17,587 bases of DNA from an uncultured Clostridia bacterium. GTDB taxonomy: Bacteria > Bacillota > Clostridia > Christensenellales > Aristaeellaceae. The translations under genes were made by a program, and so were the position numbers. Below the pieces are notes generated by a model. The model did no database searches. It saw nothing but the letters and a program-made list of their open reading frames with translations, and was not told the origin of the DNA. The DNA lies in the NCBI GenBank assembly GCA_934631985.1, contig CAKTYE010000055.1, forward strand, positions 1-17,587, written 5' to 3'. Shown in pieces: positions 7,051 to 14,582 of the stretch. How positions within the stretch are numbered: the first letter of the stretch is position 1; each line of letters starts with the position of its first letter.

Positions 7051-7848
7051 ATGATGTTCAAGAAGGTAATGGCAATAGCGACCCTGACCTGTGTGCTGGC
7101 AACCGGCTTCTCCATGGCAAGCGCCGAGGAAAGCACCGCTGCCGCGCAGCCCGCTGGCACGACCCGGCAGCAACAGCAGCCCACTGCACAGGCTTCCAAC
7201 AAGCAGCAGGGCCAGCAGCCCAACGGACAAGCTCCAAACGGGCAGCAAGGGCAACAGCCCAATGGACAGGCTCCCAACAGGCAGCAAGGACAACAGCCTA
7301 ATGAGCAAGCTCCTAATAATCAACAGGGACAACAGCCCAACGGACAGGCTCCCAACGGGCAGCAAAGGCAGCAGCCCAACGGCAAGCAGGATAAGCAGCG
7401 CGGCGGACGCATCGACCTGAAGACACTGCTGGACAATGGCGTGATCGACCAGACCACCTACGACACCATCACCGCCTACCTGAAGGAGCATACCCTCGAG
7501 AAGCCTGCCCTCGAGCAGCCTGCCCAGGAGAACGTTAGCGACACGACTACGCTCCCGGAAGCCCCCGCGCAGAACGGTACAACGGACGGCGCAGCCGCCC
7601 CTGAGCAGCCTGCCCAGGACAGCAGCAAGGACACCGCCACACCCCCGGAGAAGCCTGCGGACGCTGCGGACAGCAGTGCGCCCGCCGACCAGAACAATAT
7701 GACCCCGCTCGGCAACGCGCCGGATATGACCGACAGTGTGGACACCTCCATGCTGGACGCGATGCTCAAGGCCAACGTCATTACACAGGCGCAGTATGAT
7801 GCAATCACCCAGGCGCTGACCACTGCCACTGACATCAGCGCCACCTGA
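7051..7848 (+). CDS. Secreted protein with 13-residue Q/N/P/G repeats and duplicated helical motif
   Basis: 265 residues; ATG at 7051 is chosen because AAGGAGG lies 8 bases before it (an in-frame ATG at 7027 has none). Residues 1-25 form a Sec signal peptide ending ASA, cleaved before EES. Residues about 52-113 are 4.7 copies of a 13-residue unit, QQGQQPNGQAPNG with small variations. Then comes RIDLKTLLDNGVIDQTTYDT (from residue 120), a short two-helix motif like SHOCT domains, which returns near the C-terminus as VDTSMLDAMLKANVITQAQY (from 230). The linker between them is acidic, Pro/Ala-rich and itself duplicated (two units of the type PEQPAQ...DTxTxPExPA). No anchor (LPXTG, lipobox or membrane segment) is seen after the signal, so it is probably released or held by the wall. 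Function unknown; the low-complexity part suggests a flexible extracellular spacer. Its own promoter and terminator flank it. Confidence 0.82.
   Translation: MMFKKVMAIATLTCVLATGFSMASAEESTAAAQPAGTTRQQQQPTAQASNKQQGQQPNGQAPNGQQGQQPNGQAPNRQQGQQPNEQAPNNQQGQQPNGQAPNGQQRQQPNGKQDKQRGGRIDLKTLLDNGVIDQTTYDTITAYLKEHTLEKPALEQPAQENVSDTTTLPEAPAQNGTTDGAAAPEQPAQDSSKDTATPPEKPADAADSSAPADQNNMTPLGNAPDMTDSVDTSMLDAMLKANVITQAQYDAITQALTTATDISAT
7204..7389 (+). repeat. 39-bp in-frame tandem repeat
   Basis: Four full units and one partial unit of 39 bases encode the 13-residue repeat of the secreted protein. Units differ mostly at silent positions and at three or four residues, so they are not freshly duplicated, but copy-number change by slippage is plausible. 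Confidence 0.85.
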
Positions 7849-7861
7849 TTCCTATTTGCCC

Positions 7862-7895
7862 AGCCCGCACGGCCCTTCCGCTGTGCGGGCTTTTT
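7862..7895 (+). terminator. Terminator after repeat-protein gene
   Basis: AGCCCGCAC (7862-7870) pairs perfectly with GTGCGGGCT (7883-7891) and is followed by a run of five T. It starts 14 bases after the stop. Confidence 0.92.
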
Positions 7896-7924
7896 GCATG
7901 CCGCCGTCTAAACCTGCAAAAAGC

Positions 7925-7953
7925 TTGCATATTTAGAAGTCATCCAGTACAAT
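7925..7953 (+). promoter_or_regulatory. Promoter of LysR gene
   Basis: TTGCAT (7925-7930) and TACAAT (7948-7953) are separated by exactly 17 bases, 39 bases before the start codon. Confidence 0.6.
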
Positions 7954-7991
7954 AAGAAAAGCTGAAATGAACCGTGAACAAAGGAGTACCC

Positions 7992-8879
7992 ATGCTGAAG
8001 CGACTGCGTTATTTTCAATCCGTTGTGCGGCTGAACAGCTTTTCCGTCGCCGCGGAGGAAAACTATATTTCCCAATCGGCCATTTCCCAGCAGATTCAGG
8101 CCTTGGAGCAGGAGCTGGGCTTCAGCCTGCTGACGCGGAAGAACCGTTCCTTTGCGCTGACCCCTGCCGGGGAATACTTTTACCAGAAAAGCCTTGTGCT
8201 GATCGCCGACTATGAGCGCATGTGCAGCGAAGCAGCGAAGATCGCCAAGGGCGATCAGGCGACACTGCGCATCGGCTATCTGCGGGATTATACCGGGTGC
8301 GAATTTCATCAGGCCATCGAGCCGTTTTCCGATCTGCACCCGGATGTCGCCGTTTCCGTCAGTTACGGCAATCATGAGGAGTTGTATGCCCTGCTGCGCA
8401 CCGGACAGGTCGATCTGGTCTTTAATGACCAGCGTCGTGCCTTCTCCGAGGCTTATGTGAACCTGCTGCTGGCCACCCGCGCCGTCGCCATTGAAATTCC
8501 GGCGCGCAGCCCGCTGGCGCAGCTGGCAAAGGTCACGCCGCAGGAGCTTCGCAATCTGCCGTGCATTCTGGTAGCCCCCGCTGCACAGCGGGAAGCGGAG
8601 CAGGACTATTATCAAACGGTGATGGGCATTGAAAGCGAGCTGCTGTGGGCGGAAAATCTGGAAGAAGCCCGGCTGATGGTGCTTGGACGCAAGGGCTTCC
8701 TGATCGTGGACAGCCCCGCGCTGCCTGCATCCAAAATGGGAAGCCTTGCCCGCATTCCGCTGATGCACGGCGATACGCCCATGCAGCGCAGCTATTGCGC
8801 CTTTTGGCGCAAGGAAAACAGCAATCCGTGGGTGGCTGCGTTTGCCGACCTGCTGCATGCTCAGTTCAACGTAGAATAA
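7992..8879 (+). CDS. LysR-family transcriptional regulator
   Basis: 295 residues, the normal length for the family. ATG at 7992 has AGGAG 5 bases upstream; a GTG at 7974 in frame lies before that site and is rejected. Residues 1-60 are the winged helix-turn-helix: LRYFQSVVRLNSFSVAAEE, then ISQSAISQQIQALEQELG as recognition region, then LLTRKNRSFALTPAGEYFY. The rest is the periplasmic-binding-protein-like effector domain (LRIGYLRDYTG, VSVSYGN, GQVDLVFND). It lies directly upstream of, and in the same direction as, the aldo/keto reductase gene, so it probably controls that operon; the effector cannot be read from the sequence. That it is not divergent from its presumed target is a little unusual. 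Confidence 0.92.
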   Translation: MLKRLRYFQSVVRLNSFSVAAEENYISQSAISQQIQALEQELGFSLLTRKNRSFALTPAGEYFYQKSLVLIADYERMCSEAAKIAKGDQATLRIGYLRDYTGCEFHQAIEPFSDLHPDVAVSVSYGNHEELYALLRTGQVDLVFNDQRRAFSEAYVNLLLATRAVAIEIPARSPLAQLAKVTPQELRNLPCILVAPAAQREAEQDYYQTVMGIESELLWAENLEEARLMVLGRKGFLIVDSPALPASKMGSLARIPLMHGDTPMQRSYCAFWRKENSNPWVAAFADLLHAQFNVE

Positions 8880-8941
8880 TGAAGGTGTGTTTGCAGGGGC
8901 TATCTATCAGTTTTTCTTATGCAAAAGCTCAAAAAGTAAAA

Positions 8942-8970
8942 TTGAAAAGGCGCTTGTTTGCATGTACCAT
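8942..8970 (+). promoter_or_regulatory. Promoter of aldo/keto reductase operon
   Basis: TTGAAA (8942-8947) and TACCAT (8965-8970) have a 17-base spacer. The imperfect -10 suits an activated promoter. An AACATGTT palindrome lies just downstream at about 8972-8979. The start codon follows 75 bases after the -10. Confidence 0.5.
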
Positions 8971-9045
8971 GAACATGTTGATTTTTACGAACAGCTTCGG
9001 CATCACTGCCGAGGATACGTTGTCGCTGCGAAAGGAGAAGAAATC

Positions 9046-10164
9046 ATGGAAAACATCAAGAAAAATTTTGGCTTTGGCTGCATGCGCCTGCCCATGAACG
9101 GCGCGGAGGTTGACGTTGCCGAGACCAACAAAATGGTGGACGCTTTTCTGGACGCCGGCTTCAACTATTTCGACACGGCCCACGGCTATTTGCAGGGCAA
9201 GAGCGAAACAGCGCTGCGCACCTGCCTGACCAGCCGCTATCCCCGGGATCGCTACATCCTGACGGATAAGCTGACCGCAAATTTCTTCAAGACGGAAGCG
9301 GACATCCGCCCCTTCTTCGCCAGCCAGCTGGAAGCCTGCGGCGTGGATTATTTCGATTTTTATCTGATGCATGCCCAGGGCGCAGGCAACTATCCACACT
9401 TCAGGGAATGCCATGCCTATGAAACGGCCTTCGCCCTGAAGGCCGAGGGCAAAATTCGCCATGTGGGCATCTCCTTCCACGATCGCGCCGAGGTGCTGGA
9501 GCAGATCCTGACCGACTATCCTGAGGTGGAAGTGGTGCAGATTCAGTTCAACTATGTGGACTATGACGATCCTGCCGTGCAGAGCCGCAAGTGCTATGAG
9601 GTCTGCCGCAAGTTCGGCAAGCCCATCATCGTCATGGAGCCTGTGAAGGGCGGCAATCTGGTGAATCTGCCTGAGGACGCCAAGGCTGTGCTGGAGGACC
9701 TGCACGGCGGCAGCCCCGCCAGCTATGCCCTGCGGTTCGCGGCGGACTTCCCCGGCATGATGATGGTGCTTTCCGGCATGAGCAGCCTGGAGCAGATGGA
9801 AGACAACATCTCCTTCATGAAGGATTTCCAGCCCCTGAACGATACGGAGTTGGAGGCCATCCACAAGGTGCAGAAGATTTTTGCCAGCAAGAATCTTATT
9901 CCATGCACCGCCTGCCGCTACTGCACGGACGGCTGCCCGAAGCACATCTCCATTCCCGACCTGTTTGCTGTGATGAACACCAAGCAGATTCACCACGACT
10001 GGAACGCAGACTATTACTACAACGTCGTCCACACCGCCCCCGGACGCAAGGCTTCGGACTGCGTGAAGTGTGGCAAGTGCGAGAAGGTCTGCCCACAGCA
10101 CCTGCCCATCCGTAAGCTGCTAGAGGATGTGGCGGCGGAATTTGAGAAAAAAGAGGATGCCTGA
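9046..10164 (+). CDS. Aldo/keto reductase with C-terminal 2x[4Fe-4S] ferredoxin domain
   Basis: 372 residues; ATG at 9046 has AAAGGAGAAG just upstream, and earlier in-frame codons lack a site. Residues 1-270 are a TIM-barrel aldo/keto reductase with the catalytic tetrad D43, Y48 (in FDTAHGY), K75 (LTDK) and H109 (LMHA). The C-terminus adds two cysteine clusters, CTACRYCTDGCP (C287, C290, C293, C297) and CVKCGKCEKVCP (C339, C342, C345, C349), typical for two [4Fe-4S] clusters. Proteins of this architecture are common in anaerobes and are predicted to reduce carbonyl compounds with electrons passing through the clusters; the natural substrate is unknown. It is the first enzyme gene of an operon whose next two genes, flavodoxin and a Rossmann-fold oxidoreductase, are broken here; all conserved residues of this enzyme are intact. 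Confidence 0.93.
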   Translation: MENIKKNFGFGCMRLPMNGAEVDVAETNKMVDAFLDAGFNYFDTAHGYLQGKSETALRTCLTSRYPRDRYILTDKLTANFFKTEADIRPFFASQLEACGVDYFDFYLMHAQGAGNYPHFRECHAYETAFALKAEGKIRHVGISFHDRAEVLEQILTDYPEVEVVQIQFNYVDYDDPAVQSRKCYEVCRKFGKPIIVMEPVKGGNLVNLPEDAKAVLEDLHGGSPASYALRFAADFPGMMMVLSGMSSLEQMEDNISFMKDFQPLNDTELEAIHKVQKIFASKNLIPCTACRYCTDGCPKHISIPDLFAVMNTKQIHHDWNADYYYNVVHTAPGRKASDCVKCGKCEKVCPQHLPIRKLLEDVAAEFEKKEDA

Positions 10165-10167
10165 ACC

Positions 10168-10680
10168 ATGAAGAAGCTGATTGCGTATTACTCCCGTGCA
10201 GGAGAAAATTACTTTGGCGGCGCGTATCGCCACATTCCTGTCGGCAACACCGAAAAGGTGGCAAAACTGCTATCCGAGCTGACGGGCGGCGATCTGTTCC
10301 GCATCGAGCAGGCCCAGCCCTATGCCGAGGATTATCAAACCTGCATCGCCCAGGCCAAGGCCGACCTGTAAAACAAAGCGCGTCCTGCGCTGGTCCGCCT
10401 GCTGGAAAATCTGGACGCCTATGATGAGATCTACCTCGGCTATCCCAACTATTGGGGAACGATGCCCATGGCCGTGTACACCTTCCTGGAGCATTACGAC
10501 CTGACGGACAAGACCATTCATCCCTTCTGCACCCACGAAGGCAGTGGTCTTTCCAACACCGTGCGGGACATTCAGCAGGCCGCAAAGGGGACAAGTGTAA
10601 CCCGTGGGCTTGCCATTTTCGGCAGCAGTGTGGACAGCGCCAAGCCCGCACTGAAAAAGTGGATCAAGGAGTTCAAGTAA
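10168..10680 (+). pseudogene. Flavodoxin gene with in-frame stop
   Basis: One frame encodes a complete flavodoxin-like protein of about 170 residues, but codon 68 is TAA (10369-10371) in the sequence KADL-stop-NKARPAL. Before the stop are the FMN phosphate-loop region YYSRAGENYFGG and the first half; after it, in the same frame, come LGYPNYWGTMP (second FMN loop), CTHEGSGLSNT and the terminal helix ending KEFK. A single C-to-T change (CAA to TAA) explains the lesion, and the rest of the frame is clean, so the loss looks recent; a sequencing error or strain variant is possible. The start lies 3 bases after the reductase stop. Restart at ATG 10462 would give a fragment without the phosphate loop. 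The intact protein would carry electrons for the neighbouring reductase. Confidence 0.85.
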
Positions 10681-10681
10681 A

Positions 10682-10749
10682 ATGAAGCAGGTTATGTTAT
10701 GGGCCGGCGCCGGGCAGATCGGCATGACCATTGCCCGCCGCATGGGAAT
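10682..10749 (+). pseudogene. 5' remnant of Rossmann-fold oxidoreductase, cut by repeat B
   Basis: Starting one base after the flavodoxin stop, ATG at 10682 opens a frame MKQVMLWAGAGQIGMTIARR with the GxGxxG-type nucleotide-binding motif AGAGQIG, as at the N-terminus of short-chain dehydrogenases found next to this kind of reductase. After about 22 codons the match ends (MGILPAPGRLC...) and the frame stops at TAG 10796-10798. The break, at about 10738-10749, coincides with the beginning of repeat copy B. I could not find the remainder of the gene downstream before 11116. Insertion of the repeat or a deletion ending in it are both possible. Confidence 0.7.
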
Positions 10750-10876
10750 TTTGCCGGCCCCCGGTCGGCTTTGCCTACTTTGCTCGAGTGCAAAGTAGGT
10801 CGTCCGTCCGTAGACGGACGAAACGTTCTCTAGCCACAGATTCCAGCATAGTCGTATGCCGCCATGCCTATGTAAG
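10740..10876 (+). repeat. Dispersed repeat, copy B
   Basis: It matches copy A (4921-5060, other strand) over about 110-135 bases, including the flank with GCATGG...AATTT. It contains a hairpin with core CCTACTTTGC (10773-10782 with 10789-10799) and a perfect 9-bp hairpin TCGTCCGTC/GACGGACGA with a 4-base loop just after. Copy B keeps the second hairpin in full, whereas copy A has a G-T change in it. It truncates the oxidoreductase gene. Confidence 0.72.
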
Positions 10877-10935
10877 CAGTTGTGACTTCATAAGCTGTCC
10901 GATACCCCAGCGGATGAGTATATCTTCCACCACCT

Positions 10936-10974
10936 GCCTGACGTCAGGCGAACTCCTCCTTCTGTGGAAGGAGG
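10936..10974. repeat. Palindrome plus hairpin in gene-free stretch
   Basis: GCCTGACGTCAGGC (10936-10949) is a perfect 14-bp palindrome. It is followed by CCTCCTTC-TGTG-GAAGGAGG (10955-10974), a perfect 8-bp stem with a tetraloop. There is no T run. The second hairpin resembles that at 1366-1385. The remaining gene-free stretch 10975-11116 holds a short CACCTGTG direct repeat (about 11075-11090) and nothing else I can support; no terminator for the kinase gene was found in it. Confidence 0.5.
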
Positions 10975-11116
10975 CAAACGAAAGAGTCTCGCACTGGCAC
11001 GGAATGCAGCTTGGGCGCATTTCTGCTACCCAATGTAATTTTCGGTACGGAAGCTAACGACCTCTGTCCGAAACACCTGTGCACCTGTGTGCCTCCTCCT
11101 TGCCCCCCTAAATATC

Positions 11117-13639
11117 TCACTTCCTGCAATGCCTATGTATCGCCTGCACCACCTGCACTGGATCCAGCGGCTTGGTCAAATGCTCATCCATCCCCGCTTG
11201 CAGACTGCGCTCCACATCGTCCGCAAACGCATTCGCCGTCATTGCAATAATGGGAATTTCCTTCGCATCCGGGCGCTCCAGCGCACGAATGGCCCGCGTC
11301 GCGTCCAAGCCGTTCATCACCGGCATCATCACATCCATCAGAATCACGTCAAACGTCCCCGGCTCCGCACTGCTGAAGCGCTCCACCGCCTGCTGGCCAT
11401 TGCGCACGACCGTCACATCCGCCCCTTCCTCCTGAAGCAGGAATCGCCCGATCTCCACGTTCATGTTGTTGTCCTCCACCAGCATCACCTGGAAGCCATG
11501 CAGATCCTCCGCATACTGCTGCGCAGGGGCCACAGCTGTCTCCACCGCCTGCTGTACCTTGAAGGGCAGATCCAGTACAAAGGTCGTTCCTACGCCTAAT
11601 TCGCTGGTAAAGCTGATGGTGCCGCCCATCTTTTCCACCAGCTCCTTGGCAATAGCAAGCCCCAGGCCTGTGCCTGCATAAGCCGTGCGGGCATTGGCGC
11701 TCTCCTGCGCGAAGGGTTCAAAGGCATGCTGCTGAAATTCCTTGCTCATGCCCACGCCTGTATCTGCACAGGTAAACGCAAAATGCGCTGTGTCTGCCTC
11801 GGCGGAAAGCTCCCGGCAGCTCAAATGCACCGTCCCGGCGGGGTGGCTGTACTTCACCGCGTTGCCCGCAATGTTCAGCAGCACCTGACGCAGGTGCAGC
11901 GGACTGCCGATCAGCTGCGTGTGCATCGCCTGCAATTGGTCGGCGATGACGATCACGCCATGCTCCTGCGCCGTGTTTTCTATAATGTTCACCACTTCCC
12001 GACAAATCGTATGCAGGTCGAAGGGCTTTTTACCCAGCCTGACCGAGCCGGCTTCCAGCTTGCTCATGTCCAGCACGTTGTTCACCAGATCCAGCAGAAA
12101 GCCCGAGGCAGACATGATTTTGTCTAGGCACTCAGCTTCCTTTTTAGGATCATTCAAATAATGGCGGCCGATATTCACCATGCCGCGAATGCCGTTGATG
12201 GGTGTGCGGATGTCGTGACTCATGCTGCGCAGAAAGTCAGTCTTGACTGCATTGGCCCGTTCCGCCTGCTCGGCGCTTTTGCGAAGCTGATTCTGATAGT
12301 CCACCTCGCGGCGCTTCTCCTCGGATACATTGCGTGTCACAAACAGCGCTGATTCCACATCGCCCCGCTTATTCCAGCTTTGCGGAATAATAAAGGATTG
12401 ATACCACTCGTCGCGCACATCGCGATAGGTAAACGTCAGGCATTTGCGCCCATGCAGCCGCTCGCTCAGGGTAGACAGATCAGCAAAGGCCTCATGCGCC
12501 GCCCGGTATTCCTCCGCCAAATAGGTGTTGCGCAGCAGACGCAGGGCCGCGGCGGCGTCCGTCTTCCCCCGCAGCCGTTCCACCATTTGCAGCGGCATTT
12601 GAATAAATTCAATGGTGTTTGTGGGCAGATGCACTAGATAGGTGAAGGAATAAATGCTGCTGATGGACTGCACCGTGTGCAGCTGCTTCTGGCTCTGCTC
12701 AAAGTCCTGCCGCTCGTTGCGCACACGGATCGTCACCAGTGTCAGCCATGCGATGACATACAGCGTCACGCTGATGAAGGACACGATGGCCCGGGTCTCA
12801 AACACGCGAAACGCAGGAAAGAAAGCATACAGCTGATAGCCGTTGGACTGCGATTTGCCGCCATACCAGTTCTTGCCATTGAAGCGCAGATATACCAGCT
12901 CGGCGCTGTCGTCAATGCGATCCAGCTTCGAGGCTGCGCGCAGTGCGTCCTGGGTCATGCCCTTCAGCTCCGGATCGCTGGTGCTCAACACGTTTTCACC
13001 ATCCGTCAGCACCGCTACGCCGTCCATCTCGAAGGTGAAGCCCGCAAACAGCGTGTTCAGCGTTACATCCTGCGGGTCGGCGACCAGGTTATCCTTGCTG
13101 TCCATGCCGATCATCAGCCCGTCCGCATCGCTGCGGGCAATCACCGCAACATCATAATTGATGCCATCCACGTTCAGCCGGGTCATGTAGCTCTTTTTCG
13201 GATAGCGCAGAATGTCCCGCACCACGTCCATTTCCAGCAGCTCCGCACAGACCTTTTCCGGCACCTCGTTGCCTGTGTTGACAAGGACGCACTGCAAATC
13301 GCCGTCGGTGAGGATCACCCTGTCCAGCCGCTGGTGCTGGGCATAATCGTCCAGGTCCTGCTGCGTGATGCCGCCGGTTCGCTCCATGCTGTAGCTCAGC
13401 GCCTTGATCTTATCCTGCAAGCGTACCAGGCTTTTGACCTGATCTGACGTTTGGCTGGTGACGTAAAAATTCACCTGATTGGTCATGAATTCGAGGGTCA
13501 TGTTTTTCACCTGTACACAGTTGGCGCGATCCCGGAAGGTCATGCCCACAAAAACAGTCACCAGCAGGCACACGCCCACCAGGAGCGGCAGCCAGAAAAC
13601 CCGCCAGGATAAACGCCGGGCATAGGAAGAAACCTTCAT
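11117..13639 (-). CDS. Membrane hybrid sensor histidine kinase
   Basis: 840 residues; ATG at 13639 has AGGAGG 7 bases upstream. Order: TM1 (about 14-34), an extracytoplasmic sensor of about 240 residues, probably Cache-like, TM2 (about 285-305), a PAS-like region (about 320-440), a short coiled linker, the phosphoacceptor region with H475 in SHDIRTPING, an ATP-binding domain (N box NIAGNAVKYS, DTGVGM, GTGLGLAIAKE) and a receiver domain with LVEDNN, phosphoacceptor D769 in LMDVMMP, MTANAF and KPLD. There is no HPt or DNA-binding output domain, so phosphate must be passed on to partners outside the window, or the output is reached otherwise. The start overlaps the stop of the lipoprotein gene by ATGA, which points to coupled synthesis and joint sensing. 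Confidence 0.93.
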   Translation of the reverse strand: MKVSSYARRLSWRVFWLPLLVGVCLLVTVFVGMTFRDRANCVQVKNMTLEFMTNQVNFYVTSQTSDQVKSLVRLQDKIKALSYSMERTGGITQQDLDDYAQHQRLDRVILTDGDLQCVLVNTGNEVPEKVCAELLEMDVVRDILRYPKKSYMTRLNVDGINYDVAVIARSDADGLMIGMDSKDNLVADPQDVTLNTLFAGFTFEMDGVAVLTDGENVLSTSDPELKGMTQDALRAASKLDRIDDSAELVYLRFNGKNWYGGKSQSNGYQLYAFFPAFRVFETRAIVSFISVTLYVIAWLTLVTIRVRNERQDFEQSQKQLHTVQSISSIYSFTYLVHLPTNTIEFIQMPLQMVERLRGKTDAAAALRLLRNTYLAEEYRAAHEAFADLSTLSERLHGRKCLTFTYRDVRDEWYQSFIIPQSWNKRGDVESALFVTRNVSEEKRREVDYQNQLRKSAEQAERANAVKTDFLRSMSHDIRTPINGIRGMVNIGRHYLNDPKKEAECLDKIMSASGFLLDLVNNVLDMSKLEAGSVRLGKKPFDLHTICREVVNIIENTAQEHGVIVIADQLQAMHTQLIGSPLHLRQVLLNIAGNAVKYSHPAGTVHLSCRELSAEADTAHFAFTCADTGVGMSKEFQQHAFEPFAQESANARTAYAGTGLGLAIAKELVEKMGGTISFTSELGVGTTFVLDLPFKVQQAVETAVAPAQQYAEDLHGFQVMLVEDNNMNVEIGRFLLQEEGADVTVVRNGQQAVERFSSAEPGTFDVILMDVMMPVMNGLDATRAIRALERPDAKEIPIIAMTANAFADDVERSLQAGMDEHLTKPLDPVQVVQAIHRHCRK

Positions 13640-14439
13640 GGCGTATCCTCCTGATAGACGTTTTTCGTGTCCAGGCCATACTTGGCGACGAGCTGATCCA
13701 CCGTCCCGTCCCGGCGCATGTCCTCCAGCGTCAGGCGCAGCGCCTCCACCACAGCGGACGAATCCTCCTTGGCAAAGGCAACGCCCAGGCTAGACACGCT
13801 CAGGCTTTCGTTCAGCATGCGATAGGTATCCGGCGCAGACTGCGCCAGCACACTGAGCGCGCTTTCATGCCCCGCGATCGCATCCACATAGCCCTTGCGC
13901 AGGCAGGCGAACACCTCCGACATGGTGGACATGGAATAAACCTCCATCAGCTCGGGAATGCGCACATCTATCCGGGACAGCAGCGCAGCCTCCGCCTTGC
14001 CCGTGGCCTGCACCGCCACACGCCTGTCCTTTAGGTCTGCCAGCGTATAAATATCGCTGTCCGCGCGGACAAGTACCATTTGACGGCTGTACAGATACGG
14101 CCCCACCCAAGTGTAGTCGCTCTCCCGTCCGTTCATGGAAAAGCAGCCCCACAGGCAGTCCACCTCGCCGTTTGCCAGCAGCTCGTCCTTCTGCTCCCAG
14201 ACGATCTCCCTGAAAACAGGCTCGTAGCCCATGCGGCGGCAGGCCTCCTCGGCAAGCTCCACATCCAGCCCGGTCGGCTTATCCTCCACCGTGAGGTAAA
14301 AAAACGGCTCATAGGCGTCGGAGCCGATGACCAGCTGCGGCATGGCGCTGTCCGCCGCGCTCCCGCTTTGTCGGGACGCGCAGCCCCCAAGCGTCAACGC
14401 CAGCAGCAAAACAAGCAGCACCCTTCCATATCGCTTCAT
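13636..14439 (-). CDS. Lipoprotein solute-binding protein (amino-acid type)
   Basis: 267 residues of the SBP_bac_3 type (polar amino acid and related ligands). ATG at 14439 is chosen: it puts MKRYGRVLLVLLLALTLGGC in proper lipoprotein form with lipobox LGGC (C20), and GGAGGGG lies about 10 bases upstream. An ATG 11 codons earlier (14472) has no site. The mature part shows the family's strands: LVIGSDAYEPFFYL, PTGLDVELAEEACRRMGY, VDCLWGCFSMNGRESDYTWV, VRADSDIYTLADLKDRRVAV and the C-terminal VAKYGL. No ABC permease or ATPase gene is adjacent. Instead its stop overlaps the start of the hybrid kinase, so it probably acts as an extracytoplasmic ligand receptor for that kinase, like the Venus-flytrap domains fused in BvgS-type sensors but encoded separately. 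Ligand unknown. Confidence 0.88.
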   Translation of the reverse strand: MKRYGRVLLVLLLALTLGGCASRQSGSAADSAMPQLVIGSDAYEPFFYLTVEDKPTGLDVELAEEACRRMGYEPVFREIVWEQKDELLANGEVDCLWGCFSMNGRESDYTWVGPYLYSRQMVLVRADSDIYTLADLKDRRVAVQATGKAEAALLSRIDVRIPELMEVYSMSTMSEVFACLRKGYVDAIAGHESALSVLAQSAPDTYRMLNESLSVSSLGVAFAKEDSSAVVEALRLTLEDMRRDGTVDQLVAKYGLDTKNVYQEDTP

Positions 14440-14463
14440 GGCGCTGTCTTCCCCTCCAATACA

Positions 14464-14500
14464 TAAAAACAAAGGCCGCAGGACATGCTGCCGCTGCGAC
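14464..14500 (-). terminator. Terminator or attenuator before lipoprotein gene
   Basis: On the minus strand GTCGCAG (14500-14494) pairs with CTGCGGC (14481-14475), followed by CTTTGTTTTT. It lies downstream of both the nth stop and the promoter at 14547-14576, so it can end nth transcripts but also meets the lipoprotein transcript about 60 bases after its start. An alternative pairing of AACAAAGCC (about 14526-14518) with GGCCTTTGTT would use up its 3' arm. Confidence 0.5.
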
Positions 14501-14546
14501 CGAATAGAACAGCTTCAGGCTTTGTTGGCAGCCGTTCGCTGTTTTC

Positions 14547-14576
14547 ATTATACAGGACGCAAAGCGCCCCTGACAA
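14547..14576 (-). promoter_or_regulatory. Promoter of lipoprotein-kinase operon
   Basis: On the minus strand TTGTCA (14576-14571) and a perfect TATAAT (14552-14547) have an 18-base spacer. The inferred start near 14540 gives a leader of about 100 bases with the hairpin at 14475-14500. Confidence 0.78.
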
Positions 14577-14582
14577 GAGCGC

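Noticed and set aside
7204..7389. CRISPR-like regular repeat of 39 bases
   Set aside because: The units are contiguous without spacers and code in frame for a 13-residue repeat.
8887..9045. N-terminal extension of the aldo/keto reductase
   Set aside because: The stretch reads as non-family sequence, contains a good promoter, and the AGGAG site sits before ATG 9046.
10322..10685. Separate small genes after the stop inside the flavodoxin gene
   Set aside because: The frame from 10462 continues the flavodoxin frame, and the fold needs both halves; other frames have no start site.
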